NCBI RefSeq assembly: GCF_027853245.1
Contig: NZ_JAPTZM010000002.1
DNA: 64,000 nucleotides
Source of the DNA: Atlantibacter subterraneus
Lineage (GTDB): Bacteria; Pseudomonadota; Gammaproteobacteria; Enterobacterales; Enterobacteriaceae
Reading direction: 5' to 3' (one strand)
This document shows, in pieces, positions 1 to 8,174 of the stretch. Position numbers and translations under genes: made by a program. The notes under the pieces were generated by a model. It saw only the letters and a list, made by a program, of their open reading frames with translations. It had not been told where the DNA came from and ran no database searches. Within the stretch, counting starts at the first letter, position 1; every line of letters begins with the position of its first letter.

Positions 1-2
1 AT

Positions 3-533
3 CTGACGCGTAAGTATCCGCACACCTGGGAGCTTACCCAGACTCAGCAGGGGCATTTCATCTGCGTCAACACCCTGCGCGCCAACCAACTGGTGAAAGA
101 GGCGATCCAGGAAAATCAGCTGGGGGAATTTTCTGAATATCCCACGGTCTTAAGCGAAGTTAAGTACGGCGCAGAGCGCAGCCGTATTGATTTCATGTTA
201 CAGGCAGGTTGCAAGGTTAACTGCTATATTGAAGTGAAATCAGTGACGTTATCGGATAATTCGCAAGGGTATTTTCCCGACGCCGTGACGGTGCGGGGTC
301 AAAAGCACCTGCGTGAATTGATGAGTGTGGTGGAGAACGGCGAACGCGCCGTCCTGTTATTCGCCGTATTGCATTCGGCGATTGAGCGGGTCTCTCCGGC
401 GCGCCACATCGACCCCCGATACGCCATGTTGCTCAGTGAAGCACAGCAAAAAGGGGTGGAAATCGTTGCCTGGAAGGCGACGTTAACCGCCGAGAAAATG
501 CAATTAACGATACCCGTACCGGTCTGTTTGTAA
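3..533 (+). CDS. sfsA: SfsA, sugar fermentation stimulation protein (5' end cut by window)
   Basis: This is the C-terminal three quarters of SfsA; the reading frame is already open at the window edge, and about 176 residues of the roughly 234-residue family protein are visible. It contains the family's nuclease-like segment EVKYGAERSRIDFML followed by CYIEVKSVTL and ARHIDP. SfsA is a DNA-binding protein historically linked to maltose metabolism genes; its biochemical activity is not settled. The order sfsA-dksA on the same strand is the standard enterobacterial arrangement. The only oddity is truncation by the window. Confidence 0.95.
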   Translation: MTRKYPHTWELTQTQQGHFICVNTLRANQLVKEAIQENQLGEFSEYPTVLSEVKYGAERSRIDFMLQAGCKVNCYIEVKSVTLSDNSQGYFPDAVTVRGQKHLRELMSVVENGERAVLLFAVLHSAIERVSPARHIDPRYAMLLSEAQQKGVEIVAWKATLTAEKMQLTIPVPVCL

Positions 534-711
534 TGCCGGTTAACCGTTTGAGTCATTATTGTTTCAGGCGCATGCGCAAATACGCTTTTCCTCACAGGGT
601 TGTCAAGTGTAACGTTTATATAATTGCTATCCCGAAAAGCTTCTGCTATTTATAGCGGCCTGATTTTTCCCCCGACAAGGGGATCGATAGTGCGTGTTAA
701 GGAGAAGCAAC

Positions 712-1167
712 ATGCAAGAAGGGCAAAAACGTAAAACATCGTCCCTGAGTATTCTCGCCATCGCTGGGGTGGAGCCGTATCAAGAGAAGCCGGGCGAAGA
801 GTATATGAATGAAGCCCAGCTGGCACACTTCAAGCGCATTCTTGAAGCATGGCGTAATCAACTTAGGGATGAAGTCGATCGCACCGTTACGCATATGCAG
901 GATGAAGCGGCTAACTTCCCGGATCCGGTCGATCGTGCCGCCCAGGAAGAAGAGTTCAGCCTCGAACTGCGTAACCGCGACCGTGAGCGTAAACTGATCA
1001 AGAAAATCGAGAAGACTCTCAAAAAAGTGGAAGACGAAGACTTCGGCTTCTGCGAATCATGTGGAGTGGAAATCGGCATTCGTCGTCTTGAAGCACGTCC
1101 GACCGCGGACCTGTGCATTGACTGCAAGACGCTGGCTGAAATCCGCGAAAAACAGATGGCTGGCTAA
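712..1167 (+). CDS. dksA: RNA polymerase-binding transcription factor DksA
   Basis: DksA binds the secondary channel of RNA polymerase and, with ppGpp, mediates the stringent response (represses rRNA promoters, activates amino-acid promoters). The protein is 151 residues, the usual length, with the coiled-coil tip motif DPVDRAA (D71, D74, A77) and a C4 zinc finger at C114/C117/C135/C138. I chose the ATG at 712 because it follows an AAGGAG ribosome binding site by about 6 bases and matches the known N-terminus MQEGQ; the in-frame codon at 694 has no such site. A hairpin terminator follows at once and abuts gluQ. Confidence 0.98.
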   Translation: MQEGQKRKTSSLSILAIAGVEPYQEKPGEEYMNEAQLAHFKRILEAWRNQLRDEVDRTVTHMQDEAANFPDPVDRAAQEEEFSLELRNRDRERKLIKKIEKTLKKVEDEDFGFCESCGVEIGIRRLEARPTADLCIDCKTLAEIREKQMAG

Positions 1168-1191
1168 GCACAGCCCCTATACATTAATAAC

Positions 1192-1222
1192 AAAGGCGGG
1201 GTCTCTCCCGCCTTGTTTTTTA
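1192..1222 (+). terminator. Rho-independent terminator of dksA
   Basis: The inverted repeat AAGGCGGG / CCCGCCTT with a 6-nt loop is followed by GTTTTTT. It sits 24 bases after the dksA stop and ends just before the gluQ start codon at 1228, so gluQ is expressed either by read-through or from a promoter within dksA. Confidence 0.85.
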
Positions 1223-1227
1223 GCGCT

Positions 1228-2109
1228 ATGTCCACAGCTTATATCGGGCGTTTTGCCCCTTCTCCTTCTGGTGAACTCCACTTCGGCTCGCTGATCGCCG
1301 CGCTGGGCAGCTATTTGCAGGCCCGCGCACAACACGGCGTCTGGCTGGTGCGCATCGAAGATATCGACCCGCCGCGCGAAGTGCCCGGCGCTGCCGACAC
1401 CATTTTACGCCAGCTTGAACATTACGGCCTGCACTGGGACGGCGAGGTGCTGTACCAGTCCGCGCGCCATAATGCCTACCGCGAGGCGCTGGCCTGGCTG
1501 CGCGAACATCAGCGCAGCTATTACTGCACCTGCACCCGCAGCCGCATTCAGCAAATCGGCGGGATTTACGACGGCCACTGCCGCGACCTGCATCACGGCC
1601 CGGAAAACGCCGCCGTGCGGTTACGCCAGACCCAGCCGGTGATGAGCTTTACCGACCAACTGCGCGGCGAGATCGTCGCCGACCCGGCGCTGGCGCGGGA
1701 GGATTTTATTATTCACCGCCGCGACGGGCTGTTCGCTTATAACCTGGCGGTAGTGGTGGACGATCATTTCCAGGGCGTTAGCGAAATCGTCCGCGGCGCG
1801 GATTTGATTGAACCCACCGTGCGCCAGGTATCGCTGTATCATCAGTTCGGCTGGCAGCCGCCCGCCTGGTTCCATCTGCCGCTGGCGCTCAACGCCGACG
1901 GGAATAAACTCTCTAAACAGAACCATGCTCCTGCCCTGCCGTATGGCGATCCAAAACCGATGCTGGTTGCCGCTTTGCAGTTTTTGAACCAGCCTGTAAC
2001 AGAGCACTGGCGGGATTTATCTACCGAGGCGCTGCTGCGCGAAGCGGCGATTAACTGGTCTCCCCAACGTATACCCGTGAATCCAGCATTCTCAAATGCG
2101 TTGCGCTGA
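1228..2109 (+). CDS. gluQ: Glutamyl-Q tRNA(Asp) synthetase
   Basis: GluQ-RS is a truncated glutamyl-tRNA synthetase paralogue that activates glutamate without tRNA and attaches it to queuosine-34 of tRNA-Asp. The 293-residue protein has the class I signature RFAPSPSGELHFGSL near residues 8-22, the zinc-binding segment CTC...GIYDGHC around residues 100-120, and a KMSKS-like KLSKQNH near residue 230; it lacks the anticodon-binding domain of full GluRS. The ATG at 1228 gives the expected N-terminus (MSTAYIGRF); an upstream in-frame TTG at 1213 lies inside the dksA terminator and was rejected. dksA-gluQ linkage is conserved in proteobacteria. Confidence 0.96.
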   Translation: MSTAYIGRFAPSPSGELHFGSLIAALGSYLQARAQHGVWLVRIEDIDPPREVPGAADTILRQLEHYGLHWDGEVLYQSARHNAYREALAWLREHQRSYYCTCTRSRIQQIGGIYDGHCRDLHHGPENAAVRLRQTQPVMSFTDQLRGEIVADPALAREDFIIHRRDGLFAYNLAVVVDDHFQGVSEIVRGADLIEPTVRQVSLYHQFGWQPPAWFHLPLALNADGNKLSKQNHAPALPYGDPKPMLVAALQFLNQPVTEHWRDLSTEALLREAAINWSPQRIPVNPAFSNALR

Positions 2110-2164
2110 GCTATGATTAGCCGCTATTTTTTGTCCAGAGTCTGACACACTACCGAGGTGCACC

Positions 2165-3562
2165 ATTTTTACCCGAGTCGCTAATTTTTGCCGCAAGGTG
2201 TTAAATCGCGAGGAAAGCGAGGTTGACGATATCGTCAGCCAGCCCACGATTACCGTCATCCCGCGCGAACAGCACGCTATTTCCCGCAAAGATATCAGTG
2301 AAAACGCCCTCAAGGTGATGTACCGCCTGAATAAAGCGGGCTATGAAGCGTGGCTGGTCGGCGGCGGCGTGCGCGATCTGTTGCTGGGCAAAAAACCCAA
2401 AGATTTCGACGTGACCACCAACGCCACGCCGGATCAGGTCCGCAAACTGTTCCGCAACTGCCGCCTGGTGGGCCGCCGTTTCCGTCTGGCGCACGTGATG
2501 TTCGGCCCGGAAATTATCGAAGTGGCGACCTTTCGCGGCCATCATGAAGAAAATGTCAGCGATCGCGCCATTTCCCAACGCGGCCAGAATGGCATGCTGC
2601 TGCGCGACAACATTTTCGGCTCCATCGAAGAAGACGCCCAGCGCCGTGATTTCACCATCAACAGCCTGTATTACAGCGTGGCGGATTTTACCGTGCGCGA
2701 TTACGTCGGCGGGTTGCAGGACTTAAAGCTCGGCATCATCCGTCTGATTGGCGATCCGGAAACCCGCTACCGTGAAGATCCGGTGCGCATGCTGCGCGCG
2801 GTGCGTTTCGCCGCCCGTCTGGATATGCAGATTAGCCCGGAAACCGGCGAACCGATCCCGCGCCTGGCGACGCTGTTAAACGATGTGCCGCCCGCGCGCC
2901 TGTTTGAAGAGGCGTTAAAGCTGTTGCAGATGGGCTACGGCTACAACACCTATCTGCTGTTGCGCGAATATTCGCTGTTCCAGCCGCTGTTCCCGACCAT
3001 CACCCGTTTCTTTACCGAACAGGGCGACAGCCCGATGGAACGCATCATCGCGCAGGTGCTGAAGAACACCGACACCCGCATTCACAACGATATGCGCGTT
3101 AACCCGGCGTTCCTGTTCGCCGCGCTGTTCTGGTATCCGCAAATTGAAACCGCACAAAAAATCGCCCAGGAAAGCGGCCTGAGCTGGAACGACGCTTTCG
3201 CGCTGGCGATGAACGATGTGCTTGATGAAGCTTGCCGTTCGCTGGCGATCCCGAAACGCATCACCGCGCTAATCCGCGATATCTGGCAGCTGCAGCTGCG
3301 CATGTCGCGTCGTCAGGGTAAACGCGCCTGGAAGCTGATGGAGCATCCAAAATTCCGTGCCGCCTACGACCTGCTGGAACTGCGCGCTGAAGCTGAAAAC
3401 AACACCGAATTGCAGCGTCTGGCCCGCTGGTGGGGCGAGTTCCAGGTTTCCGCGCCGCCTGCCCAGAAAGACATGCTTAACGATCTGGATGATGAACCGG
3501 CGGCACGCCGCCGTCCTCGCCGCCCACGCCGTCGTGCGCCGCGCCGTGAGGGCAATGCGTGA
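2165..3562 (+). CDS. pcnB: Poly(A) polymerase I, initiated at an AUU codon
   Basis: PcnB adds 3' poly(A) tails that promote RNA decay and controls ColE1-type plasmid copy number through RNA I. Translation from the ATT at 2165 gives 465 residues, the same as the K-12 protein, beginning (f)M-FTRVANFCRKVL. That codon lies 4 bases after CGAGGTG, a good ribosome site, while the first ordinary start codon (GTG at 2198) has none and would delete 11 conserved residues. K-12 pcnB is known to use AUU. Nucleotidyltransferase motif: GGGVRD with DFD (D80, D82); the C-terminus is rich in arginine. folK overlaps by 4 bases. Confidence 0.93.
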   Translation: MFTRVANFCRKVLNREESEVDDIVSQPTITVIPREQHAISRKDISENALKVMYRLNKAGYEAWLVGGGVRDLLLGKKPKDFDVTTNATPDQVRKLFRNCRLVGRRFRLAHVMFGPEIIEVATFRGHHEENVSDRAISQRGQNGMLLRDNIFGSIEEDAQRRDFTINSLYYSVADFTVRDYVGGLQDLKLGIIRLIGDPETRYREDPVRMLRAVRFAARLDMQISPETGEPIPRLATLLNDVPPARLFEEALKLLQMGYGYNTYLLLREYSLFQPLFPTITRFFTEQGDSPMERIIAQVLKNTDTRIHNDMRVNPAFLFAALFWYPQIETAQKIAQESGLSWNDAFALAMNDVLDEACRSLAIPKRITALIRDIWQLQLRMSRRQGKRAWKLMEHPKFRAAYDLLELRAEAENNTELQRLARWWGEFQVSAPPAQKDMLNDLDDEPAARRRPRRPRRRAPRREGNA

Positions 3563-4038
3563 CCCGCGTTTATCTGGCTATCGGCAGCAACCTTGCGTCC
3601 CCGCTTGAACAAGTGAATGCTGCCCTGGCGGCGCTGGCTGAGATCCCCGAAAGCCAGCTCGTCGCGGTTTCCGACTTTTATCGCACCCCGCCGCTCGGCC
3701 CGCAGGACCAGCCTGATTATCTCAACGCCGCGGTGGCGCTGGAGACCGCGCTGGCCCCGGAAGCGCTGCTGGATCACACTCAGCGCATCGAGCTACAGCA
3801 GGGGCGCGAGCGCAAAGCCCACCGCTGGGGGCCGCGTACGCTTGATCTGGATATCATGCTGTTTGGCGAAATGCAGATCGACACCCCCCGCCTGACCGTT
3901 CCCCATTACGACATGAAAAATCGCGCCTTTATGCTGTTGCCGCTGGCGCAAATCGCCCCGGATTTACGCTTCCCTGACGGTGATAAACTGTCCGATTTGC
4001 TGGCAAATCTTGATCCTTCCGGCATTTCCCGCTGGTAA
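3559..4038 (+). CDS. folK: 6-hydroxymethyl-7,8-dihydropterin pyrophosphokinase
   Basis: FolK transfers pyrophosphate from ATP to 6-hydroxymethyl-dihydropterin, the step before dihydropteroate synthase in folate synthesis. The 159-residue protein shows the HPPK motifs GSNLASP, YRTPPLGPQDQPDYLNA and RWGPRTLDLDIMLFG, with the metal-binding aspartates at D96 and D98. The start is GTG at 3559, overlapping the pcnB stop in a GTGA arrangement, which implies translational coupling. In K-12 a fimbrial cluster separates folK from panB; here panB starts 81 bases after the folK stop. Confidence 0.96.
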   Translation: MTRVYLAIGSNLASPLEQVNAALAALAEIPESQLVAVSDFYRTPPLGPQDQPDYLNAAVALETALAPEALLDHTQRIELQQGRERKAHRWGPRTLDLDIMLFGEMQIDTPRLTVPHYDMKNRAFMLLPLAQIAPDLRFPDGDKLSDLLANLDPSGISRW

Positions 4039-4119
4039 TTGTCTGCCCCTTGTTCCCTGGCTACTCAGCCTGAAAACTATCGTTTACACTGTTCGCCATT
4101 TTCAGTTCAGGGGACAGCC

Positions 4120-4914
4120 ATGAAACCAACCACCATTGCCCAGCTCTTACGTCTCAAGGCCAGCGGCCAGAAATTCGCCACCATCACGGCTTATGATTTT
4201 AGCTTCGCAAAACTGTTTGCCGACGAAGGCATTGGCGTAATGCTGGTAGGCGACTCGCTGGGAATGACGGTACAGGGGCATGATTCCACCCTGCCCGTCA
4301 CCGTTGACGATATTGCCTATCACACCCGTGCGGTGCGCCGCGGCGCGCCGAACTGCCTGCTGCTGGCCGACCTGCCGTTTATGGCCTACGCCACGCCGGA
4401 ACAGACCTTCGCCAACGCCAGCGTAGTGATGCGCGCCGGGGCCAACATGGTGAAAATCGAAGGAGGCCGTTGGTTAGTGGATACCGTGCGGATGCTGACC
4501 GAACGCGCCGTGCCGGTGTGCGGCCATCTGGGCCTGACGCCGCAGTCGGTGAACATCTTTGGCGGCTATAAAGTGCAGGGCCGCGATGAAGCCGCCGCGC
4601 AAACGCTGCTGGACGACGCGCTGGCGCTGGAAGCCGCCGGAGCGCAGCTGCTGGTGCTGGAGTGCGTGCCGGTTGAGCTGGCGCAGCGCGTCACCGAAGC
4701 GTTACGCATCCCGGTGATCGGCATCGGCGCAGGCAACGTGACCGACGGGCAAATCCTGGTCATGCACGACGCCTTCGGCATCACCGGCGGCCATATCCCG
4801 AAATTTGCGAAAAATTTCCTTGCCGACGCGGGCGACATGCGTGCCGCCGTGCGCCAGTATATTACTGAGGTCGAGTCCGGGGTTTATCCGGGCGAAGAAC
4901 ACAGTTTCCACTGA
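4120..4914 (+). CDS. panB: 3-methyl-2-oxobutanoate hydroxymethyltransferase
   Basis: PanB makes ketopantoate from 2-oxoisovalerate and 5,10-methylene-tetrahydrofolate, the first committed step to pantothenate and CoA. It has 264 residues, the normal length, with the TIM-barrel motifs VGDSLGM, GHDSTLPVT, HLGLTPQS and GIGAGN(V)TDGQ. The ATG at 4120 matches the family N-terminus (MKPTTI) and is preceded by AGGGGAC; the frame remains open upstream to 4039 but that stretch is not conserved. panC follows 14 bases later, so panBC is one transcript. Confidence 0.97.
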   Translation: MKPTTIAQLLRLKASGQKFATITAYDFSFAKLFADEGIGVMLVGDSLGMTVQGHDSTLPVTVDDIAYHTRAVRRGAPNCLLLADLPFMAYATPEQTFANASVVMRAGANMVKIEGGRWLVDTVRMLTERAVPVCGHLGLTPQSVNIFGGYKVQGRDEAAAQTLLDDALALEAAGAQLLVLECVPVELAQRVTEALRIPVIGIGAGNVTDGQILVMHDAFGITGGHIPKFAKNFLADAGDMRAAVRQYITEVESGVYPGEEHSFH

Positions 4915-4928
4915 CAGGAGTATGGGTT

Positions 4929-5780
4929 GTGCTGATTATTGAAACCGTATTGATGCTGCGCCAGCAGATTCGCCGTCTGCGCCTTGAAGGCAAACGGATT
5001 GCGCTGGTGCCGACGATGGGAAACCTTCATGACGGTCATATGAAGCTGGTTGATGAAGCGAAAGCGCGCGCCGATGTGGTGGTGGTCAGTATTTTCGTTA
5101 ATCCGATGCAGTTCGATCGCCCGGACGATCTGGCGCGCTATCCGCGTACCCTGCAGGAAGATTGCGAAAAGCTGAACCGCCGTGGCGTGGAGTTCGTCTT
5201 TTCTCCGACGCCGGAAGAAGTGTATCCGCGCGGCATGGGCGAACAAACCTATGTTGACGTGCCGGGTATCTCCACCATCCTGGAAGGCGCAAGCCGTCCG
5301 GGGCATTTCCGCGGCGTCTCCACCGTGGTCAGCAAGCTGTTTAACCTGGTGCAGCCGGATATCGCCTGCTTCGGCGAGAAGGATTACCAGCAGCTGGCGC
5401 TGATCCGCAAAATGGTCGCCGATATGAGCTACGACATCGAAATTGTCGGCGTGCCGACCGTACGGGCCAAAGACGGCCTGGCGCTTAGCTCGCGCAACGG
5501 CTATCTGACCAGCGATCAGCGTAAAATCGCGCCGGGGCTGAGCAAAGTGATGAACGGCATCGGCGAAAAATTAAAGGCTGGCGAGCGCAACGTGGAAGAG
5601 ATTCTGGCAGCCGCCGCGCTGGAGCTGAACGAAAAAGGCTTTCGCAGCGATGACTTACAGATCCGCGACGCCGATACCCTGTTGGAGCTGACGCCGCAAA
5701 GCCAGCGCGCCGTGGTGCTGATGGCGGCATGGCTCGGCCAGGCGCGTTTGATTGATAATCTGACGGTCGACCTGGCGTAA
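4929..5780 (+). CDS. panC: Pantothenate synthetase
   Basis: PanC condenses pantoate and beta-alanine with ATP to give pantothenate. The 283-residue protein carries the cytidylyltransferase HIGH-type motif TMGNLHDGHMKLV near residues 29-41, the pantoate-binding FGEKDYQQL, and LSSRNGYL as the KMSKS equivalent. The start is GTG at 4929 after CAGGAG, giving MLIIET, the same unusual start I remember for K-12. It is co-transcribed with panB. Confidence 0.96.
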   Translation: MLIIETVLMLRQQIRRLRLEGKRIALVPTMGNLHDGHMKLVDEAKARADVVVVSIFVNPMQFDRPDDLARYPRTLQEDCEKLNRRGVEFVFSPTPEEVYPRGMGEQTYVDVPGISTILEGASRPGHFRGVSTVVSKLFNLVQPDIACFGEKDYQQLALIRKMVADMSYDIEIVGVPTVRAKDGLALSSRNGYLTSDQRKIAPGLSKVMNGIGEKLKAGERNVEEILAAAALELNEKGFRSDDLQIRDADTLLELTPQSQRAVVLMAAWLGQARLIDNLTVDLA

Positions 5781-5809
5781 CGGAGCGGGGATAGACAGCG
5801 ATTATAAAA

Positions 5810-5857
5810 CGGGCAATACTGCCCGGGTAAAATTCCTGGAGCGGGGATGCCCCGCTC
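5810..5857 (+). other. Two hairpins in the panC-panD gap
   Basis: The 108-bp gap holds two perfect short inverted repeats: CGGGCA / TGCCCG at 5810-5825 and GAGCGGGG / CCCCGCTC at 5839-5857. Neither is followed by a run of T, so neither is a classical terminator. Part of the second arm (GGAGCGGGGAT) also occurs at 5782-5792. K-12 carries the yadD gene in this gap; here there is none. Confidence 0.5.
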
Positions 5858-5888
5858 TGACAGTGTTGGTGTTAACAGGGTTAAATTT

Positions 5889-6269
5889 ATGATTCGTACA
5901 ATGTTGCAGGGCAAACTGCATCGCGTCAAAGTGACTCAGGCAGACTTGCACTATGAAGGTTCCTGCGCCATTGATCAGGATTTTCTTGAAGCAGCTGGCA
6001 TTCTGGAATATGAAGCCATCGATATTTATAACGTGACCAACGGTAAGCGTTTTTCTACCTACGCCATTTCCGGTGAGCGCGGTTCGAAAATCATTTCCGT
6101 TAACGGGGCGGCGGCGCACTGCGCCGATGTGGGCGATATTTTAATTATCGCCAGCTACGTCACCATGCCGGATGAGCAGGCCCGCAGCTGGCAGCCAAAA
6201 GTGGCGTACTTTGACGGCGACAACGAGATGAAACGCACCGCCAAAGCGGTTCCGGTTCAGGTCGCCTGA
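5889..6269 (+). CDS. panD: Aspartate 1-decarboxylase proenzyme
   Basis: PanD decarboxylates aspartate to beta-alanine, the second substrate of PanC. The proenzyme has 126 residues and self-cleaves between Gly24 and Ser25 (motif YEGSCAIDQ) to form the pyruvoyl cofactor; both residues are present. K9, R54 and Y58 equivalents lie in QGKLHRVKVT and NGKRFSTYAI. The start is the ATG at 5889; the frame is open upstream to 5847 through the hairpin region, which is not conserved. It is on the same strand as panBC, 108 bases away. Confidence 0.97.
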   Translation: MIRTMLQGKLHRVKVTQADLHYEGSCAIDQDFLEAAGILEYEAIDIYNVTNGKRFSTYAISGERGSKIISVNGAAAHCADVGDILIIASYVTMPDEQARSWQPKVAYFDGDNEMKRTAKAVPVQVA

Positions 6270-6296
6270 TTTTTTCGCGCCCGTTCGCGGGCGCTA

Positions 6297-7544
6297 TTAC
6301 CCCTGCGGCTGATTACTGATCGTCCGCGCCATATCCTCCAGCGAATCGGTTCTCAGAATATACAGCCGCTTCAGCAAATACGGGTTGTCCCCCGGCTTCA
6401 CCTTCCCTTTCACCGTGGTTACCGCTAACTGAAACCCCGCGTCATGGGCCGCTTTAACCGCCTTCTGGTCGTAACCGCCAAACGGATACGAAAGATACAG
6501 CACGTGCGGGTTGAACTGCGCCAGCGCCCTGCGTGAACGCTCAAAATCAAACAGGATATTGTGATAGCTGCGGCTTAGCAGGATCGGATGGCGCAGGCCG
6601 TCGATGCGGTGCAAAAAGTGGGTATGGGACTGCACATCAAACACGTCCTGGATGGATTGCAGCTCGGAGATGCTCATAAACTGCAGGGATTTTGGGTCCC
6701 ATTTTTGCGGATGCCGCTTGATGCGTGAAGAAATAATAAACGCCGTGGCGCTAAAGCCGTACTGCTTCAACACCGGATACGCGTAGCGCGATACCGACTT
6801 CAGGCCATCGTCAAAGGTAATCGCCACCGCGCGGGCGGGCAAATTGATCCGGTTCTTCACGTAGCCTTCCAGCTGATACAGGGAAAGCGTGGTGTAGCCC
6901 ATATCGCGCAGCCAGGTCATCTGGTTGCTGAAGGCGCGTACCGAGGTGGTGGTAGAGGTATGGCGAAAACGGGTGTTCTCTTCATCGCGCAGAATATGGT
7001 GATAAGTCAGCACCGGAATGCCGTTATCTTCCTGCGCCTCCAGGCTGCTGACCCATGCCAGCCGGTTGCCGATGCGGATCTGGAACCAGGTCTGGTTAAG
7101 CCGGTCTTTAAGTTTGGAAATAATCGGATAGCGCAGGTTCTCGGCCAGCACGCCCAGCGGTTCGCTTTTATTGTCGGGTTCGTTATACAGCGTGACGGCC
7201 TGCCAGGTAAGCAGGTTCTGGTTGCTGAGCGGCTTATTGAGATCGCCCAGCCGGTCCTGAATCCGCGGTTTGCCCTGCGTCGGTTTAAGATGCCGCTTAT
7301 CAATAAACCCGGTACCAAACCCAAAGCTAAATTCATAGTAATCGGCTGCGGTCGGCACCACCGCCAGCACCTGGCCCTGTTCAATTCTGCCCACGGAGAT
7401 GACACGGTTGCCAATATGCGCCCAGATCGCTGCGTCTTCCGTGGTCTGCATATAGCGCGGCGGATTAAAGGTCGGATTAACCAGAATCGCTCCGGCCGGT
7501 GCGGTAAACATCAGCACAAAGCAAAAAATAAGGCGTGTCAGCAT
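6297..7544 (-). CDS. yadE: YadE, secreted polysaccharide deacetylase family protein
   Basis: A predicted periplasmic or envelope-associated NodB-type deacetylase of unknown physiological substrate. The 415-residue product starts with a signal peptide (MLTRLIFCFVLMFTAPAGA), has an SH3-like N-terminal half, then a NodB domain with AITFDDGLKS (metal-binding aspartates) around residue 245 and SHTHFLHR (histidine pair) around residue 300. The family LTYHHILRDEENTRF stretch is intact. I prefer the ATG at 7544; a TTG at 7562 would add six residues ahead of the signal peptide. It lies in the conserved yadG-yadH-yadI-yadE string. Confidence 0.9.
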   Translation of the reverse strand: MLTRLIFCFVLMFTAPAGAILVNPTFNPPRYMQTTEDAAIWAHIGNRVISVGRIEQGQVLAVVPTAADYYEFSFGFGTGFIDKRHLKPTQGKPRIQDRLGDLNKPLSNQNLLTWQAVTLYNEPDNKSEPLGVLAENLRYPIISKLKDRLNQTWFQIRIGNRLAWVSSLEAQEDNGIPVLTYHHILRDEENTRFRHTSTTTSVRAFSNQMTWLRDMGYTTLSLYQLEGYVKNRINLPARAVAITFDDGLKSVSRYAYPVLKQYGFSATAFIISSRIKRHPQKWDPKSLQFMSISELQSIQDVFDVQSHTHFLHRIDGLRHPILLSRSYHNILFDFERSRRALAQFNPHVLYLSYPFGGYDQKAVKAAHDAGFQLAVTTVKGKVKPGDNPYLLKRLYILRTDSLEDMARTISNQPQG

Positions 7545-7620
7545 AGGGGATCGCAGCGGCAAAAGAATTTGCGCTTATTTTGACAAAAAGTGCCTTTTAC
7601 ACCAAGCGGTAAACCGTCTG

Positions 7621-8052
7621 TCAGGCGTGGTGCAGTAATACGAAAGGGGGATTTTTTTGTTGCTGGTGCCAGAGACTACTGACGCCCTCGCCACCGCGCT
7701 CGACGATGGTATGGCGGAACGCGCGGCTGCTTAAGCAAAAGCGCAGCGGATAAAGCTCGGTAAGAAGATTGAGGGTTACACCGGAAATCACTTCACAATT
7801 ATCGTGTTTGTGGCTCATCAACGCGGCTACCCGATACGGCGCGCCACCGTTGCAGTCGGTAAGAAAAATTACGCCGTCTCCGGAATCTGCATGGTGCAGC
7901 GCATCGCACATCATACGGCTGAGCATATTGGTGCCGATGCCGTGCCAGTAATTCACCACCCGGCACTGGGGAATATGACCAAAGCGTTTTTCCAGTTGTT
8001 CCATTATGCATTGCGCCTTGTCGTCATGACAGGCGATGACCCATCCCAGCAT
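7621..8052 (-). CDS. yadI: YadI, PTS mannose-family EIIA-like protein
   Basis: A 143-residue single-domain homologue of the mannose-family EIIA domain, which would accept phosphate from HPr on His9 (CHDDK). Segments LSRMMCDAL and IFLTDCNGGAPYRVA are typical. No matching EIIB, EIIC or EIID genes are nearby, so it is an orphan component and its role is unknown. The ATG at 8052 follows AAGGAG by 6 bases; the longer frame from 8139 was rejected for lack of conservation and ribosome site. Confidence 0.88.
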   Translation of the reverse strand: MLGWVIACHDDKAQCIMEQLEKRFGHIPQCRVVNYWHGIGTNMLSRMMCDALHHADSGDGVIFLTDCNGGAPYRVAALMSHKHDNCEVISGVTLNLLTELYPLRFCLSSRAFRHTIVERGGEGVSSLWHQQQKNPPFVLLHHA

Positions 8053-8122
8053 TCGCAGCTCCTTATCCAAAGGGGGTAGTTTAGCGAAGTGACGAACCGC
8101 TGTTGTGATACGAATCATGGGA

Positions 8123-8151
8123 AAATAAAAGGCCCTCATATGAAGGCCTCG
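8123..8151 (-). terminator. Possible terminator after yadH
   Basis: Read on the minus strand, AGGCC and GGCCT arms around a 10-nt loop are followed by TTTTATTTT. It would separate yadGH transcripts from yadI. The stem is short, so the call is tentative. Confidence 0.45.
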
Positions 8152-8174
8152 TTTTACGATAAAAAGTAACGCTT

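Noticed and set aside
600..624. TTGTCA and TATAAT upstream of dksA as a promoter
   Set aside because: The spacing is only 13 bp, too short for a sigma-70 promoter; TATAAT may be used with another -35, but I could not assign one.
6274..6296. Hairpin between panD and yadE as a terminator
   Set aside because: GCGCCCG/CGGGCGC is a perfect stem, but the T-run lies before it on the plus strand and no T-run follows in either direction, so classical termination is not supported.
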